Shown here: in pieces, positions 22,842 through 33,943 of the stretch | Layout of the letters: every line of letters starts with the position of its first letter | How positions within the stretch are numbered: position 1 is the first letter of the stretch | Notes under the pieces: model-generated | Told to the model about the DNA's origin: nothing | Seen by the model: the letters and a program-made list of their open reading frames with translations, nothing else | The model's database searches: none | Origin: Aplidium turbinatum | Lineage: Eukaryota; Chordata; Ascidiacea; Aplousobranchia; Polyclinidae | NCBI GenBank assembly: GCA_918807975.1 | Contig: OU964930.1 | Span: 13,200,372-13,264,371 of the forward strand | Direction: 5' to 3' | Length of the DNA stretch: 64,000 nucleotides | Translations under genes and position numbers: made by a program

Positions 22842-24386
22842 TTATGTTCTTAAATAAGGTTCATCTGTGGATAGCGTCCATTTGGTTGGAAATCCAGGAG
22901 TTGGCAGCTCTGAGGATTTGGCTTTTGTCGGAGCCACTTCCGCCTGGTCTGCCAAACTAAACAAAAAAGTATTTGTAATGTTGTTGACATAAAAAATTGT
23001 GACCTATCAGTTCTTTCGTAGCTGTGAATAATTGCATACTTTCTGAAAGCTTCCGTAGCTACAGCGGGCTTAGTCTTTATATCTTATCATTTTAAGTAAA
23101 TGCGAGGGAGATAATACTAATTTTCGAGTCACCAAGACTTCATTGCATTGTCAATATGAACAGTACAATAGCTTACCACCAGCCTACTGTTGGTGCATAC
23201 ATATGTTCTCGTTCTGAACATCAGATACCAACGTAAAAAACATATGCAAATGAAATTGAATATCAACCGTAACAAACCTGGCCCCGGCTTCTAGCTTCGG
23301 AGTGGTGGTAGAAAATGAGCTAGCTATGATGAAGGGAGGGCTTGCTTTCCTTCTCTGATCCCGTTGGTGGTAGTAATTGGCGGATAATTTTTCGTTTGAA
23401 GTTGGAGGAAGATTGGGCTTTGGTATGGTCCTGTATTGTTAATAAACAGTTTAAGCTGGAAACAACCTTGATTGTTTAATATTCACTTTAAAGCCGCAGA
23501 AACACTATACGCGTTCCATATCAAAAGGAAAAGCCAGTCCTCAAATGAAACCGTGCGGTGAGCAGCGGAGCAATTAATCTTCAAACGAAAAGTCTCTCCT
23601 AAGCTTTCTATCTGTAGTTTCTAATGCTTGTAGAAGTTTTAATAACTGACTCGGATCTTAAGATTGATGGCATTTAGTTGTTCCACCCAATAGCTGCCGC
23701 TTATATATAGAGGTTGTCCTTGATGTGCGTTTTTCGTGCCTCAGCTGCATGCGTTTGAGCAGTGTCGAACCGGTGCCAATTCGAACGTTATACCAGGGCT
23801 TTTAGTCCTCGGCTGTGCAGTGTGCAGCAGACATGTCATTGATCATAAAAAATTAAGTTTCTATGATATTTCTTAGTCTTCGTTTTACCTGGGGGAAATG
23901 TCATCTTTGTATCGAAGCCACATTTTGTTTCGTCTCTAAAGAAATGATAAGAATTAAGTGTAGGCCACGTACGTACGTCGTACATGCTTCCTCTTAAATC
24001 GACCAAATTACACAGTGTTGTACAAACACACTAATACATCCGGGATAGTAAAGTAGACTTCAGTGTTGATTGCTGACAAATTCAGCATACTTCACAATAG
24101 ACACAGTACTACAATCATTTTTCTCCAACATTATGTAAGAATACATTACCACAGCATTCTTAGAGTTTACTGTAGCATAGTTAAGTGAAAATCTTTGGGC
24201 TTTGTTCGAAAACTAGTTGAGGTAAATGAACCATACAAAGAAAATCAAAAATTTGGATGACTGTGTAACATGTACAAAATCAAGCATTTTAACAAACTGT
24301 AATTAGATGTGCATTATAGAAAATTGTGTACTCACAATGCCCAACCATTGGGTCAACTTTGATATTATTGGTGTCTGCTGAGACAT
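22842..24386 (-). CDS. NDUFA7: NDUFA7, complex I accessory subunit (B14.5a)
   Basis: Four exons (24,336-24,386; 23,889-23,935; 23,278-23,430; 22,842-22,956) join in frame to 121 codons plus stop; human NDUFA7 is 113 residues. The start MSQQTPIISKLTQWLG parallels human MASATRLIQRLRNWASG. Then MWLRYKDDISPRT matches LQLRYQEISKRT, KLSANYYHQRDQRRKASPPF matches [20 protein letters not shown], and the end KWTLSTDEPYL matches RWELSSDQPYL. The protein is a nuclear-encoded accessory subunit on the matrix arm of NADH:ubiquinone oxidoreductase. All introns are GT-AG and every phase is consistent, so the gene looks intact. A decayed SINE lies in intron 2. No conserved neighbour or shared promoter is evident. 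Confidence 0.92.
23735..23832 (-). mobile_element. Decayed tRNA-derived SINE, family A
   Basis: Only the tRNA-like head region is recognisable: GTGTCGAACCGGTGCC (complement of a B box) and CTCGGCTGTGCAG (complement of the A box). It is in intron 2 of NDUFA7 and is more diverged than the other family A copies. Confidence 0.5.
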
Positions 24387-25563
24387 GGTTTGAGACAGAA
24401 AAAGTCACACGTAGTTAACATAGGCCTACTGCAAACTCTTTCCAATGTTCTGCCAATACAACACAGCATTTAACTAACCGATGTTGGGCTGTTAAAATTG
24501 TGCTATTACAGTTAGTTTTAATTGTTATCACTGTAAGTTTAAACCAATTATGACCATTTTGATGCAACCCCTTTCAGCATCGAAACACTGTGCCACATGC
24601 AGATTAAAAAAATTAATACATATAACAAAATATACTGCATTTTTTTTAAAATACATAAATCAATTGGTAAATTTTTGTTTCACTCTGCTGATTCAAAGTT
24701 CCAATAAAGTAGTTGAAACATTTTTTCCGCAATTGTCTAATTCACAAGGTGAGTATGATAAGTCAAATATACAAAATCAATGAAACTTCAATAGATAGCA
24801 TAAGTATCAATATGATTTCTTTTCCTGATGAAGTCATCATCATCCTCTGCACAGCACATACCAAGATACTGCTCCAACTAAACTAACACAAAAATTATTT
24901 GGGGCATATCAGCTATACAGAAAGGCTATATTAAAGCTTAGCACAACTGATAAAATTGTTGGAAAGCGAGCACCTGACAAACTCATCTGAAGCAACAACA
25001 TATAATTCTTGAATACTCGGACTAATAACACAGGTCAACAATTTGAAACCAACTTTCTGGTGCATGAACAAAAAGATTGTTTTAAGGGTAAATTTGGGTC
25101 GCTAAGTTTGAAAATTAGGTCCGTTTTCCCGTATCAAATGTGTTTTTTTCACTGCAGCCATCACACGTTGACGTGTCATGGCTGCACCGCTGCAGTGAAA
25201 AAAATAAGATTTGATTCGCAAAAACGGACTTCATTTTCAGATTCCTACCCTTGAAAACCCCTCTTGTCTTCGTTGCACCAGAAACTGTGTTGACCAGTGT
25301 AATTTATCTATTTGAAAACAATAACAAACAGAAATTCATAAGCCCACAATAAAAAATGTCAAAGAAAATACAAGAGGGATTGTAATAAAATTTGTGTGAT
25401 CTTTCTCTGCTCGTATGCAGAATGGCATTTGTTAATGAACAGTGCAAAGCTGTTAGTGAGAGCTAAGTTTCCAAGAAAAATGGGAGTCACAACATCTTTA
25501 AAATTGGAATCTCAACATTTTTACTGAAAATTGAAGTACCGGTACAGATACAGTGGTGGGCAA
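24387..25563. other. Intergenic stretch, one palindromic MITE
   Basis: No gene seen. The palindromic element at 25,084-25,252 is listed separately; the left part is plain AT-rich sequence that must include the NDUFA7 promoter, for which I see no TATA box. Confidence 0.4.
25084..25252. mobile_element. 169-bp palindromic MITE
   Basis: Left and right halves are inverted copies: AAGGGTAAATTTGGG against AAGGGTAGGAATCTG at the ends, TCCGTTTTCCCG against TCCGTTTTTGCG inside, and TTTTTTTCACTGCAG meeting its complement at the centre. No target duplication could be fixed, so the superfamily is open. Confidence 0.6.
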
Positions 25564-26003
25564 TAGGGTGGGCCGTTTTTGACTTTTTTTCGAAATTCAA
25601 AAATGGCTAGTCATAAAAAGTGGCACATGCATGAAAAAATTACGTGTGCAAAATTTTGTCAGTTTGGGGGTGCATCTTCTGCCCCCGCAGGGGGTCAAAC
25701 TTTCAATATTTTGAAAAAAAAGGGGAAATTTCACTTTCCGTTTTAACATAATTTTTTTTATAATTTTTCGACTGGCTAGTTATAAATTGTAAGTGGGGTG
25801 TACCCAGAACTTTCCTATGTAAAGGCATGTTCGAAGCTTAAGGTTTACTGCCCCGCATCGACGACCAAAATGCTGAATTTTCACCAATTTAAGATGCTAT
25901 TTTGTCATTGCTCAATAAACAAACTTGTCGCAAAAGGGCGAGATGGTGTTAACGCTGTACGCTCATTTATGTTCTGTCCATTAACTTTGCAGGATGATAC
26001 GAA
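25564..26003 (+). repeat. Left terminal inverted repeat of the 2.68-kb transposon
   Basis: Matches 27,796-28,241 in reverse complement with only scattered differences and a short GGCCTA insertion in the right copy. It includes a run of eight A or more and a C-rich/G-rich hairpin (GCCCCCGCAGGGGG). The frame at 25,798-26,003 is preserved in both arms. Confidence 0.9.
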
Positions 26004-26190
26004 TGAGGTACGAACATCAGTACATATTTATGATAAAGAGTTACAAAAAAAATGAATAACATTTTGAAGTCAAATTCTAGAGGTGGGCCTAAATTTCAGT
26101 AAAATTTGGACCAAAATGAAAGAATCTGCTAAGTAAAAATATTTGAAATCGGTTGGTGTAGCCTAGGTGTTCCAATTTTCTGCAATGTAC

Positions 26191-27600
26191 TTGCCCGCAG
26201 GAAAATTGTGTCCCTGTTACAGAACAACAGTTCCTTCTTGATCAAAGAACAACTCGCATAATGGTGATTGATAAGCATGATAAATCGGCCACAAAATATA
26301 ATTTTAAACGTTCTCCGAGGAGAGTCGCAAGATCAGAACAATTCCGTTCTTTACGTGAAGACCCAGGAGCAGGCACAAGTAGCGCTTTGCTTAAAACACT
26401 TTTAACTTATTCAAGCTCAGAAACTTTGTCATCCAATGAAGAACGCTGCGAAGATTTTGATTATCAACCCAGTTTTGCCTCGGAAAACCCCAGAAAAAGC
26501 AAGGTTACTTCCAGTTTAGTAGTATTTGCTGAATCATGCGATCGTACTGGCATTTTGGATAGGTCTGCAGCACTTATTGCTTCATCATTTCTAGAAGATG
26601 CGGGAGTTGTAACGGATAGCGAATCTCAATCAGTCATAGATAAAAGCAAAGTGAGAAGAGCGAGAAAAAAATGAGGTTTACAACTCAAATAGAAAGTAGG
26701 CCTATCATGTGCATAAATTTGCAAAGCATATATTTTGATGGCCGAAAAGATTAAACCATCAGACAAAATGAAATTGCTGGGCGACTTCGAAAACATTTCG
26801 CAGTTGAAGAACACATTACTTTACTTGAGGAGCCAAGTTCTCATTTCAGTGGTCATTTTACTGCAGCCAACTGATATAATGTGCCATAGCTACCGGGATT
26901 CTTGAATATCTTGGATCCAATAAAATTAGCTACGATAATGTAATGGCAATTGGATGCGATGGAACCGCAATAAACAAAGGTCAAAAAGGCGTCGTGATAA
27001 AGCTCCTGGAAGATTATTTCCAAAAGCCACTTCAATGGTTAATATGCCTACTCCATAGTAATGAATTGCCTCTTAGGTATCTTATAAATATATGGCAATT
27101 CTAGCAGACCTGATAGCTTCACTGGGCCCATTATAAAGCAGCTAGCCACCGTCACACAACTAGATGTTGTAAAATATAAAGCAGTTCCTGCACCAGAGAT
27201 TGAAATTGATGAAAATGACCTCAGGACTGACCAAAAATATCTTCTACACATGCACAGAGCAGTGAAAATTGGAGATATATCAATTCATTTCGCATATAGG
27301 AGTTCAGGTATGATGAACCACTCAAGATGGTTGAACACAGCCAATAGAATTCTACGTTTATATGTTGCATCTAACGCGTCAGCTGTATTGGTGGAACGTG
27401 TGGACTATATGATGAATGTTTATATTCCAGTATGGTTTGCCATTATGAAGGAAAGCAATTTTACTAATGGCCAAAAACATTTCTTTAAAATTCTACACTC
27501 TGCTCAGAAGCTATCGAATAAACCCCCAATGTCCTCAACAAAGTAATATAGAGGAATGCGTTTTATGCCCATCCTGAAAACAATTGTAAATGTTTGTAAA
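26191..27600 (+). pseudogene. Decayed transposase of the 2.68-kb transposon
   Basis: A probable exon starts after the acceptor at 26,200 (GCCCGCAG) and is open to 26,674, with a basic start (KYNFKRSPRRVARSEQF) and the blocks ESCDRTGILDRSAALIASSF and SKVRRARKK. Further blocks follow in shifting frames: YFDGRKD near 26,740, EEHITLLEEPSS near 26,810, VAIGCDGT-like near 26,945, RTDQKYL near 27,225, then the open piece 27,250-27,543 with SRWLNTANRILRLYV and VYIPVWFAIM. Several stops and frame changes make it inactive. The last part of the protein seems lost. Function is inferred only from its position between TIRs. Confidence 0.75.
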
Positions 27601-27795
27601 TGACAAATTTGTGTAAACAAAATCATGATAACAATTCACGTGGAACTGTACAGTACATTCCATTTACGGAACCTGCAGATCATATTGCTTTTATTTTGAA
27701 GTAAATTATAGGTTGCGTTTTATAGCTGCAACTGATCAAACGTAGGCTACTATTGCTTTTAGTTTAAGCAAGACTACGTCTTATAGTTTGCCAGT

Positions 27796-28241
27796 TCGTA
27801 TCATCCTGCAAAGTTAGGCCTAGTGGACAGAACATAAATGAGCGTACAGCGTTAACGCCATCTCGCCATTTTGCGACAAGTTTGTTTATTGAGCAATGAC
27901 AAAATAGCATCTCAAATTGGTGAATGTTTAGCATTTTGGTCGTCGATGTGGGGCAGTAAACCTTAAGCTTCGAACATGCCTTTACATAGGAAAGTTCTGG
28001 GTACATCCCACTTACAATTTATAACTAGCCAGTAGAAAAATTATAAAAAAAATTATGTTAAAGCGGAATGTGAAATTTCCCCTTTTTTTTCAAAAAATTG
28101 AAAGTGTGACCCCCCTGCGGGGGCAGAAGATGCACCCCCAAACTGACAAAATTTTGCACACGTAATTTTTTCATGCATGTGCCACTTTTTATGACTAGCC
28201 GTTTTTAAATTTCGAAAAAAAGTCAAAAACGGCCCACCCTA
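27796..28241 (-). repeat. Right terminal inverted repeat of the 2.68-kb transposon
   Basis: Inverted partner of 25,564-26,003; ends CCCACCCTA followed by the target duplication GTGGGCAA. Confidence 0.9.
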
Positions 28242-28532
28242 GTGGGCAATGCCTATTTTAATGATTTCGTACAGTGTCCGTAAAAAATCATAACAACGAT
28301 TACTGAACTTGTGTTGCAGTGTTTTTGTGTACAAGTTTACTTGAACAAAATATCAAAAGACTGCTGATGAGCTGACACTTTTACATGATGAAATAATGCC
28401 AGAATGAAAACTTTGAAAACCTCTTTCCGATTAGTGTCAACCAAAATCACTCTCTTCACTGATAAACTTTTTCACTCACAAGAAAAAAAGTGTAGCTGAC
28501 AACTACATAGCTATCAGCAATTGTATAAAATT

Positions 28533-28769
28533 TTATATTTTGAAACTGTTATCTAAACCCGTAAGGTCATTGCTCTTTGTTGATTTATCATGGGTCTTTT
28601 CAATATTTTCTTCTTTACCATTCACTCTGTTTTCTTGATCATCAGCTTGCAACATACTTCGAAGTGCTAGCTCTTCCACTTGCAATCTCCGAAGTTGATC
28701 TTGAAGTTTTTCTTTGACCTTAAGCAGCTTTGTTTCTTCTTCTTTTAATATAGCAAGTTTAGATGCCAT
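28533..28769 (-). CDS. SNAPC5: SNAPC5, small subunit of the snRNA-activating protein complex
   Basis: A single open frame of 78 codons from ATG. The N-terminal coiled coil KEEETKLLKVKEKLQDQLRR followed by LQVEELALRSML matches human SNAPC5 (KEEETLLRLKAALHDQLNR, LKVEELALQSM) almost position by position. The tail is hydrophilic and shorter than in human (98 residues). SNAPC5 (SNAP19) is a leucine-zipper-like subunit that holds the SNAPc complex together for transcription of snRNA genes by Pol II and Pol III. No intron interrupts it here. It lies 1.3 kb downstream of RMI2 on the same strand, with no sign that the two are co-transcribed. Confidence 0.88.
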   Translation of the reverse strand: MASKLAILKEEETKLLKVKEKLQDQLRRLQVEELALRSMLQADDQENRVNGKEENIEKTHDKSTKSNDLTGLDNSFKI

Positions 28770-30055
28770 ACGGTATGTAAGTTAAAAATTAGTAACGAGC
28801 TGACAAAACAAAAAAATAGTAAGTAAAATTGTTAATGCAACATACATTTAAGTTACAGACAAACCAATACAATGACACTTTTCAACAAAGGTATCAGTAC
28901 GATCTACATGTATGATCAACAAAACAATATCTAAAAGGCATTTACAGTAGTAACATTTAAACTTTGGACATACTGCATAACCAAGTGGATTTCTCTGTAA
29001 ATTAAGCACAAGAATTCGTTTTTCTGTAATTTTCAAATTATGTAGCCTATGCACCTTATATGCTGCTATTAAGCGTTTGTATTTTGCGTGCGAGGATTGC
29101 GTGCATCGCATTAACATGCTGCTTAAAATTTTTTGTGCTTAAAATTTTTTGTGTTTAAAATTCACTTTGTGCTTAAAATTCACTGCACAGCATGCATGTG
29201 AATTTTAATGCAAACATCTCGCATGTGCGTGTGCGGCACGCTTGATTGCAATGAGAAAAGCAAAGCAAAGTCTCGGCAAGCAAACACGTGGCGACATAAA
29301 AGTATGGTATTTTTTTATTTCAAAACAATTGTTTTTGCGAATTGGTGATTGTTGTTTTTCAATAAAATTTGCTAAAAAAAATTTTGTATCAATATTTGAG
29401 CCAAATTTTGGGGTGCGACTTATACACGAATCATGCGACTTATACACGGATAAATACGATATGTATATTTTTCACACGGCCACTTGGGTTACTTGTAGAA
29501 TTGATTTTGTTTTTTCCACCAATCTTTAGGAACACAAAAATTTTTAATGTTCAGGAAATCAATATAATACTTAATGAGTTATTAAAGCTAATTAAACCAC
29601 AATTTTGAGTCACCGCTAAAGGTTAAGAATCACTTGCCTAAATGGCTCTGTAATCATTGTTGAAGCTCTGCTAACTGGCCTGATGCATAATTTATTTTTA
29701 ATTATTCTCCATATATATATATATGATAACATATATTATATGCATTATGCAATACCACTAATGCAATCCACAGTCTAGTTGCTGGTTTAGATATGTTGCA
29801 AAATTTCTACACCTAATTGTAACTGCTATCTGTGCTATTTTCTAATTGACTGATTTGGAAATGCCCAAACTACATGTTGCCCAGAAAAAAATTACTGTGG
29901 CTTGTCAAGGCTATTCTCTAATACAAGCTGAAGTTTAAGGACAATTATTAAAAGTATAATGTGGCCTGGCAATGTTTTATGCCTAGAAAAATTTTAGCAT
30001 GGCTAATCTAAAACATATATTATAGCAAATTGCAGTTATCATTTATAAAAAAAAA
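28770..30055. other. Intergenic stretch between SNAPC5 and RMI2
   Basis: AT-rich, no gene recognised. Positions 29,121-29,190 hold three to four short tandem copies of a GTGCTTAAAATT-type word. A minus-strand TTTATT at 29,691 (AATAAA on the gene strand) could serve as RMI2 poly(A) signal. Confidence 0.4.
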
Positions 30056-30583
30056 TTAATTCATTAATGCAAGACTGTCTATGATACTAGCTTGTGCATC
30101 CATTACTTCCAGTTGCCACCAATCACCATTTCTACAGTTTTTGTTTTCAGTTACATCAGCAACTTTTATTGCCTGCAATTTTGCACATACAGCTAGATTA
30201 GGCAACAAGGAAAAATTTAGAGGAACATTTGTATTAATGGTGACACCAGCATGTGTGACATGTGCAATAACAATTACATAATCGTTTTCTTTAAATGATT
30301 TGGCCAGTTTGGGAAGCTTTGACAGCCCAGTCACTAATGCAACACCTGTTCCATCATCAACCAGCATAAAATCTTCTTTAATTGTTTTAATGCTTCCTTG
30401 AATCCAAATATTAGAGAGAGTTACTGTTGGATGAAATGAACGATCAGAAGTGGCAGAATCAAGATTGAAAGGAACTTTCCATTTATTGAATTTCTGATTT
30501 TCAATATTAACAACTCGTTGAGCTTGAGTTAGTTGACTGCACAGCAGTTTATATGCTGGAATTTGTAAGACAGGTGAGGTCAT
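30056..30583 (-). CDS. RMI2: RMI2, RecQ-mediated genome instability protein 2
   Basis: A single-exon frame of 175 codons starting at a good ATG. The OB-fold region is recognisable: VTLSNIWIQGSIKTI aligns with human LDLAAVWMQGRVVMA, FMLVDDGTGVALVTGLSKLP with ARLRDPSGDFSVRGLERVP, NDYVIVIAHV with GKYVMVMGVV, and LQAIKVADVTENKN with LQAVKMTDLSDNPI, followed by WWQLEVMDA for MWELEVEDL. Human RMI2 is 147 residues; the extra length is mostly a longer N-terminus and a loop near residue 120. RMI2 joins RMI1, TOP3A and BLM in the complex that dissolves double Holliday junctions. The gene has no introns here and its neighbours do not suggest co-regulation. Confidence 0.9.
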   Translation of the reverse strand: MTSPVLQIPAYKLLCSQLTQAQRVVNIENQKFNKWKVPFNLDSATSDRSFHPTVTLSNIWIQGSIKTIKEDFMLVDDGTGVALVTGLSKLPKLAKSFKENDYVIVIAHVTHAGVTINTNVPLNFSLLPNLAVCAKLQAIKVADVTENKNCRNGDWWQLEVMDAQASIIDSLALMN

Positions 30584-30839
30584 CTAAAAGATACAAAAGT
30601 TGATGATATTTCACATACAAAAAAACAAGTTCAAGTTATGGTGGCTTTGTATTGATGAAAGTTAAATGTGAATGCGTAAAAATTAAAAATACAATTACTT
30701 AATGCAAATACTTAATTGAATATGTAAATACCCAACCTGATTTCTAAATAGCAATCTAAAAACTGATCTAAAGTAGGCTATATCCACTATCCAGCAAATT
30801 GCCTTCATTGTGCTAGGCTGCTTGCCTATCTTGTTTTTC

Positions 30840-31132
30840 ATATCTTTATCCTGCATTGCGGGAAAGCGGACTTGAGCACTATGCATCGGTGTACGCCTTC
30901 CAACGTACACGTGACCCACGCTGCAGCCGACGGCAATGTCTGTTTCCGGTTGTCTACTCTACTTATGACTTAAATTTGGTACTACCTATTACTCAAAATC
31001 GATCACTGGGTAGAGGCAATTATCGTAAAGTTTCTTGCCTAGAGAAACAACAGCAAGTGCGGGTGGCTGGAGTCGAACATGCAGGCTCTCGACTACGAGC
31101 CCAAAGTGCTAACCACTCGGCCACTGCTGCCG
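30840..31132 (-). mobile_element. tRNA-derived SINE, family B copy 2
   Basis: Same layout as 21,061-21,336, with the tRNA-like head reversed at the right end (complement GGCAGCAGTGGCCGAGTGG). About 17 bp longer in the middle than copy 1. Confidence 0.8.
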
Positions 31133-31325
31133 AATGAACTTGGCTTATCTGCACACGCATGCACACAAGATGCCTATTCTTAAACGTAATTTAACAAATA
31201 TCCCAGATTCACTGGCGGCCATAAGTCAAAAAAGGTGCCTGTTTGTCCCTTCTACCTTTCTAGACCTCTGCTATGTTTGAAATATATTGTTTTTGTTGTG
31301 ACACAAAAACATTGTGTTATTTTTT

Positions 31326-31520
31326 TGCGTATCCAGGCTTTCGTCCGGTGGTTGATGATTTAGATTAAGAGGACGGGAAGGCAAGGAAGCTAATCTTCAA
31401 GCCCACCTTCAGGCATGCTTTTTAGTGTCCTGCCAAAGACACAGCCATATGCTCTTGAACGGTGTCGAACCGGCGCTCTTTGGAGCGTCGTGCAGTGCTC
31501 TCACCACTCGGCTATGCACT
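31326..31520 (-). mobile_element. tRNA-derived SINE, family A copy 2
   Basis: Left side CGTATCCAGGCTTTCGTCC, then GGTGGTTGATGATTTAG; right side the reversed head with GTGTCGAACCGGCG and ACCACTCGGCTATGCA. Confidence 0.75.
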
Positions 31521-31664
31521 ACGCACGTAGGCAGCCTACAGTAGCCTATATATACCAGCTATATACACATTACACATTACGATACATTTCCCCTCTGGGG
31601 CTGGGCTCTGGCCTCCACCACTATGACATTTTGATTCTGTAGCATATCAGAGTTGCCAGATAAT

Positions 31665-32033
31665 CCGTTATCATCTCGGACAGCATAAGTTGATTGCTTG
31701 ATGAAGCCTCTGAAAGGTTATTATTCCTGGCAATTTCGCATACTTGTAAAGGCTTTGAACCACTGACGCAGTCATGGTCACCGAGATTGATAAGCAAAGT
31801 TTTGTTGTTGTTGTTAAAGCAGAGATGATTGAAGCATAGATGACTTAAAATCTTTGCTTGAAGTATTGTTATCTATGAATTGTTTCATCCACTAAGTGCC
31901 GCTGGAGAACAACCTGAAATGCGTTGTTCAAGTGGTTCAAGCACATCCCGTGAGCTAAACCAGCGCCGCTTGACCTTGAGGTTTCTTTGTGTGTAAAGTA
32001 GGGCGCTTAACCACTGAGCTAATGGAGCAGGCA
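31665..32033 (-). mobile_element. tRNA-derived SINE, family C copy 1
   Basis: Shares TTTCGCATACTTGTAAAGGC, CACCGAGATTGA and TTTCATCCACTAAGTGCCGC with 37,136-37,427 and 38,028-38,335. The right end, on the complement, reads GCTCCATTAGCTCAGTGG then TTAAGCGC: an A box of a third tRNA-like head. It has an extra stretch of about 75 bp near the middle. Confidence 0.75.
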
Positions 32034-32541
32034 TTAGCATTAAGGTTTTGAAATATGGAAACAATTAATACATTTAATTAGTACATTTCCAATAAAATTT
32101 ACTGTAAATAAGCCTATTTGAGAATAGCCATCGATTTAACAAAGAAGAAAAAGAAACGTAGCCTAAGCTACTCTTTGCTAAAATATTAAATGTAAAATCT
32201 TTCCCCTCTTTAAAAGAGTTTGCGCCCTTAGATTAACGCTTTTTTGTCTTACTTTTAGGCACTATCACTAAACATAGCCTAGAGGTCCACACGTGGATTT
32301 TTTGGAGGGGGTGGGCTTAAGATGATGTTTAGTAGGCTACGGCCCTGATTGCAAGCATGATATCAGTAAGACTACTTTTGTTCAGGCGCTAGTTGGCACT
32401 CAAAAGAGAGTTCTATATTACAAGTTAATCTTTATCAAATGCAATTCTAATTGTTTTTGATGAAATCAAACCATAAAAAATTATTATCGATGAACATGAT
32501 ATTGTAACATTTAATTTTTGTTCGGTAATCGAAACGTAGGC

Positions 32542-33935
32542 CAGGGATGGAGGAACCATTTTAAAAGTAGGTGGGCCCAAAGTCTTAGCAGTCAAAGGTA
32601 ATAAAACTTCTGGGGGGCGAAGCCCCCCAGACCCCCCATAACATTGCTGCATTCCTAATACTTGAAATCGTTTATACATTGTGTTTTCATGATTGTCCTT
32701 TGTGCCGACCAGCGAAAAATTTCCGATTTTGGCACGATTTGGCCGAACAAATTACAAAATTGTTAAATTGCTCTATAGCGCTGTACAAAATATGGCGATG
32801 TACACACAAATAAAACGGCAAAATACACACACAGTTATAATACCAACCTGGGAGAAATGATCTGCAGCATTATACAGTAGGCCTACGTGCATGCACTGCA
32901 TAATATGTAATGATATCATTGTTTCAACCTTAGAGAACAATGAAATTGATTTATAGATTACTCCACCAATCACACGCAACCACACCCACACGTGCTGCCC
33001 ATCAACAGTGGCCTCAACAGAAAAGTTTGAAGATTAGATTTCATCACTGAGCTATCAAAGATAACACAGGCCAATAAAAAAAAAAAAATTAAAAAAGGCA
33101 CGGCATGTGAGAGTCATTTTAGGGTACTTTGAGGCCTCTGATTCCGACAATGCACTTGTTTCTTTCGAATTGGTTCTAGTTTTTGAGATAAGCCTACAGC
33201 AAAAACATCGTTTTTGCAATTTTGAGCCCCTATTCCAGGCACATTTCTGAGTTGTATAAACGCTATTTGAAACCAATCACGTTGATTACAACCCAAAAAA
33301 AAAACAGCTATTTAACGTTTACTGGCCTAGTAACAATCAAAATACGACGTGAAGCAAGCATTAGGATACAAGATGTAGAATATATAACTTGTGCTTTGCG
33401 TTAATATATTTGTTGACTTCAACAGTATCAGACTTACTAACTAAGCTACTAAGTAGGCTACTAACGATATGCATAGGCCTACATTGTTTTGCTTAACAAA
33501 TTAAACGAATAAGCAAAACAAAGCCATCGATGAACAAACGCAATTCTTTATTATGGTAAGCCTACTATAGCCTACTGAACAACACTCATCAAGGTATACG
33601 AAGGCCATTTATATAATTACAGAATACAAAGTTATGTTCTTCAAACTAGAAATTTCAAAAATTCGAAAAAACCAAGTGCATTTTTGGAATCAGGGGCCCT
33701 GAAATACTCTAAAATGACTCTCACCTTTTGTGTCAAAATAGTTTTGTTGGCCTGTGTAATCAAACTAGTGTAGCCTATATCAAATGAGTGGAGCTTTTTT
33801 TGGAACTCCTTCTCTAATTTGTCGTTTTCGCTACCTTTTCAAAGAAATTTAGCTTTCAAAAGTGGGTGGGTCAGGCCCACCCAGAAAATAAAGTAGCCTA
33901 GGTGGGCCCAGGCCCACGTGGTTCCTCCATCCCTG
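32542..33935. mobile_element. 1.39-kb hAT-like element
   Basis: TIRs CAGGGATGGAGGAACCA and, at the right, its complement TGGTTCCTCCATCCCTG, flanked by a perfect 8-bp duplication ACGTAGGC (32,534-32,541 and 33,936-33,943). GGGGGGCGAAGCCCCCC near the left end is a strong hairpin. No transposase can be read, so it is non-autonomous. Confidence 0.85.
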
Positions 33936-33943
33936 ACGTAGGC

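Larger units (their letters stand above)
25564..28241 (+). mobile_element. 2.68-kb DNA transposon with about 440-bp TIRs, unassigned family
   Basis: Perfect 8-bp duplication GTGGGCAA (25,556-25,563 and 28,242-28,249). The element starts TAGGGTGGGCCGTTTTTGAC and ends with its complement. The TIRs (25,564-26,003 and 27,796-28,241) are nearly identical. Between them lies a decayed coding region on the plus strand. Its reading blocks (DRSAALIASSFLEDAG, VIDKSKVRRARKK, YFDGRKD, LRTDQKYLLHMHRAV, MNHSRWLNTANRILRLYVAS) match a protein family I remember from many invertebrate genomes as uncharacterised. The 8-bp duplication suggests hAT, P or Merlin, but none of their catalytic motifs is obvious. Each TIR also holds a long open frame (about 80 codons, YPELSYVKACSKLKVYC), so the encoded protein may start inside the TIR. 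Confidence 0.85.
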
